Assembly (NCBI GenBank): GCA_002712245.1
Contig: PASZ01000003.1
Coordinates: forward strand, 4,963 to 11,766
Direction of reading: 5' to 3'
DNA: 6,804 nt
Source of the DNA: Fidelibacterota bacterium
GTDB taxonomy: Bacteria; Fidelibacterota; Marinisomatia; Marinisomatales; TCS55
Shown piece after piece: positions 5,221 through 6,804 of this stretch. A model generated the notes under the pieces. The model made no database searches, had not been told where the DNA came from, and saw only the letters and a list, made by a program, of their open reading frames with translations. Position numbers and translations under genes: made by a program. Each line of letters starts with the position of its first letter. Positions within the stretch are counted from its first letter, which is position 1.

Positions 5221-6771
5221 ATGAATAAAAAAACTGGTGCAATAATTTTCTTTGGTTTGATAATAATCCTATTATCAATGTTTGGGGTAAGCTTTTTTGA
5301 GGCGATATGGTCTTTTCCTAGATTTAGCCTCGTTCCTCTTATGGTAGTAGCTCTTTTGGGTACGGGAATATTTACCACAATTAATCTTGGCTTTCCACAA
5401 ATAAGATATCTAAGACATGGATTTCGCGTTACCAGGGGAGATTATGATAACCCTAATGAAGCGGGTGATTTAAATCATTTCCAAGCTTTAACCACGGCTC
5501 TTTCTGCTACTGTTGGTATTGGGAATATTGCAGGAGTGGCAACGGCGATATATTATGGGGGGCCTGGTGCCTTATTTTGGATGTGGATAACTGCTTTTTT
5601 TGGATCTGCTCTAAAGTTTGCAGAATGCACTTTAGCTGTTGAATATCGAGATTTTGATAGCAAGGGAATGACCGCGGGTGGTCCTATGTATACCATTGAA
5701 AAAGGTATGGGAAAACAGTGGAGATGGCTTGCAATTATTTTTGCAGGATTTACGGTTATTTGTTCCTTTGCAACAGGAAACGCGATTCAATCATTCACAT
5801 TATCTGATCAGTTATATTCGGAAGTTTCTCAGGTTGTAGGGAAAGAACATTTTTTAACAATCAAGCATCAATTAACAGATTGGTATAGTGTTTCTGTACA
5901 GCAAATTATTAATGGACTTTTAATAGCTGGAATTGCGGCATTAGTTATTCTTGGAGGTATTAAACGCATTGGAAGCGTAACATCGTATTTAGCTCCAATA
6001 ATGGCCGCGATATACGTTGTCTCAGCTCTTCTTATTCTTTTATCAAATATCACGGATATTCCTGCAAGTTTTGGAAAGATAATCTCAATGGCATTTAATC
6101 CACCAGCTGCAGTTGGTGGAGTCGCAGGTGGAACATTGATTCTATTTATGAATACCTTACTTTGGGGTGTAAAGAGAGGGCTGTATTCCAATGAGGCAGG
6201 TCAAGGTAGTGCACCAATTGCACACTCAACCGCTAAAACCGAATATCCCGTCCGAGAAGGCGTAGTAGCGCTTCTTGAGCCATTTATTGATACAATTATA
6301 ATTTGTACACTAACCGGTTTAACTATCATATCCACTGGTGCATGGCAGCATACCGAATTCTATGTTTCCAGGATAGATCCATCATTTGCAGGCGATATTT
6401 TAAATGGAAGTCTTTTAACCTCCCTCGCTTTTAAAGAAGGTCTTTCATGGCTAATTCCTTTTGGAGATAAGATTATCACGCTTGGTGTTCTGCTTTTTGC
6501 AATTTCTACCGTTATAAGCTGGTCTTTTTATGGGGATCGAGCAACAGAATACTTATTTGGAGAAAAAGCGATCCCAGTCTATAGAATATTTTATATAAGT
6601 TTTGTATTTATAGGTGCTATCGCTACCCTAGAGGCTATGTGGGCTTTTGGTGATGCAGCATTAGGATTTATGACATTTCCTAATCTCATATCTATCATAA
6701 TGCTTTCCGGGGTACTGAAGAAGATGACAAAAGATTATTTTGAAATGGATCATATATCATATAAAGAATAA
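5221..6771 (+). CDS. Alanine/glycine:cation symporter (AGCS family)
   Basis: 516 residues, full length for the sodium:alanine symporter family, which imports alanine or glycine with Na+ (or H+) across the inner membrane. The sequence is almost wholly hydrophobic helices, about ten or more. Family blocks are intact: GDLNHFQALTTALSATVGIGNIAGVAT (starting at residue 82), GGPGALFWMWITAFFGSALKFAE (about 114-136), the TAGGPMYTIEKGMG loop, and the diagnostic RGLYSNEAGQGSAPIAHSTAK (about 319-339) followed by PVREG. Substrate (alanine, glycine or another small amino acid) cannot be read from sequence alone. The ATG at 5221 has an AGGAAAG ribosome binding site about 7 bases upstream. It is transcribed divergently from rnhB and followed after 18 bases by another gene, probably co-transcribed. 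Confidence 0.95.
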   Translation: MNKKTGAIIFFGLIIILLSMFGVSFFEAIWSFPRFSLVPLMVVALLGTGIFTTINLGFPQIRYLRHGFRVTRGDYDNPNEAGDLNHFQALTTALSATVGIGNIAGVATAIYYGGPGALFWMWITAFFGSALKFAECTLAVEYRDFDSKGMTAGGPMYTIEKGMGKQWRWLAIIFAGFTVICSFATGNAIQSFTLSDQLYSEVSQVVGKEHFLTIKHQLTDWYSVSVQQIINGLLIAGIAALVILGGIKRIGSVTSYLAPIMAAIYVVSALLILLSNITDIPASFGKIISMAFNPPAAVGGVAGGTLILFMNTLLWGVKRGLYSNEAGQGSAPIAHSTAKTEYPVREGVVALLEPFIDTIIICTLTGLTIISTGAWQHTEFYVSRIDPSFAGDILNGSLLTSLAFKEGLSWLIPFGDKIITLGVLLFAISTVISWSFYGDRATEYLFGEKAIPVYRIFYISFVFIGAIATLEAMWAFGDAALGFMTFPNLISIIMLSGVLKKMTKDYFEMDHISYKE

Positions 6772-6789
6772 CTAATAAAGGAGAAAAAA

Positions 6790-6804
6790 ATGAAAAAACT
6801 AATA
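6790..6804 (+). CDS. Start of a downstream gene (first five codons, MKKLI)
   Basis: An AAAGGAG ribosome binding site (6777-6783) sits 6 bases before an ATG at 6790, and the frame reads MKKLI to the window edge. A basic start followed by hydrophobic residues would suit a signal peptide or membrane protein, but five residues do not allow an assignment. It lies 18 bases after the symporter stop codon, so it is likely in the same operon. Confidence 0.7.

Noticed and set aside
5868..6191. Minus-strand open frame of 107 codons opposite the symporter gene
   Set aside because: It is antisense to highly conserved AGCS family sequence; no ribosome binding site or recognisable protein.
1..6804. CRISPR array, insertion sequence or defence system
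   Set aside because: No regularly spaced repeats, no transposase or nuclease-type genes other than RNase HII, and no terminal repeats were found.

Overview
The window is a stretch of AT-rich bacterial chromosome. Its signal peptidase I has the IVPTGSMENTIMTGDFLVGNRFVYG-type active-site region (residues 34-58) that I associate with the Bacteroidetes/Chlorobi/Ignavibacteria/Marinimicrobia (SAR406) side of the tree. The low G+C, the small envelope proteins of unknown family and the patchy use of Shine-Dalgarno sites fit that group, with a marine SAR406-like lineage as my best guess. This placement is inference from a few protein motifs, not a phylogeny.

Layout. Positions 1-548 (minus) hold the N-terminal third or so of a long-chain acyl-CoA synthetase that runs off the left edge, preceded by two overlapping palindromes. 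On the plus strand follow a sigma70-like promoter and a tRNA-Leu(CAA) at 704-785. About 460 bases then carry no protein gene. They hold a candidate structured RNA ending in a strong terminator-like hairpin (883-976), two perfect inverted repeats (1053-1104), and the terminator of the next minus-strand operon (1201-1228).

From 5105 down to 1246 six minus-strand genes lie head to tail with gaps of about 5-65 bases and no visible internal terminator, so they are probably one operon: rnhB (RNase HII), lepB (signal peptidase I), a secreted protein of unknown function, a probable small lipoprotein, a small acidic helical protein, and a membrane-anchored coiled-coil protein. The two leading genes are housekeeping; the last four all look like envelope or envelope-associated proteins I cannot name. 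LepB would be expected to process the secreted protein, while the lipoprotein would need signal peptidase II.

Divergent from rnhB, across a 115-base spacer with a TTGA tandem repeat and a TATAAT box, is a complete alanine/glycine:cation symporter (AGCS family, 5221-6771). It is followed 18 bases later by the first five codons of another gene with a strong ribosome binding site.

I see no mobile element, CRISPR array, phage or obvious defence system. The items most worth checking are the unassigned RNA at 883-976 and the lipoprotein whose signal peptide lies upstream of the first conventional start codon.
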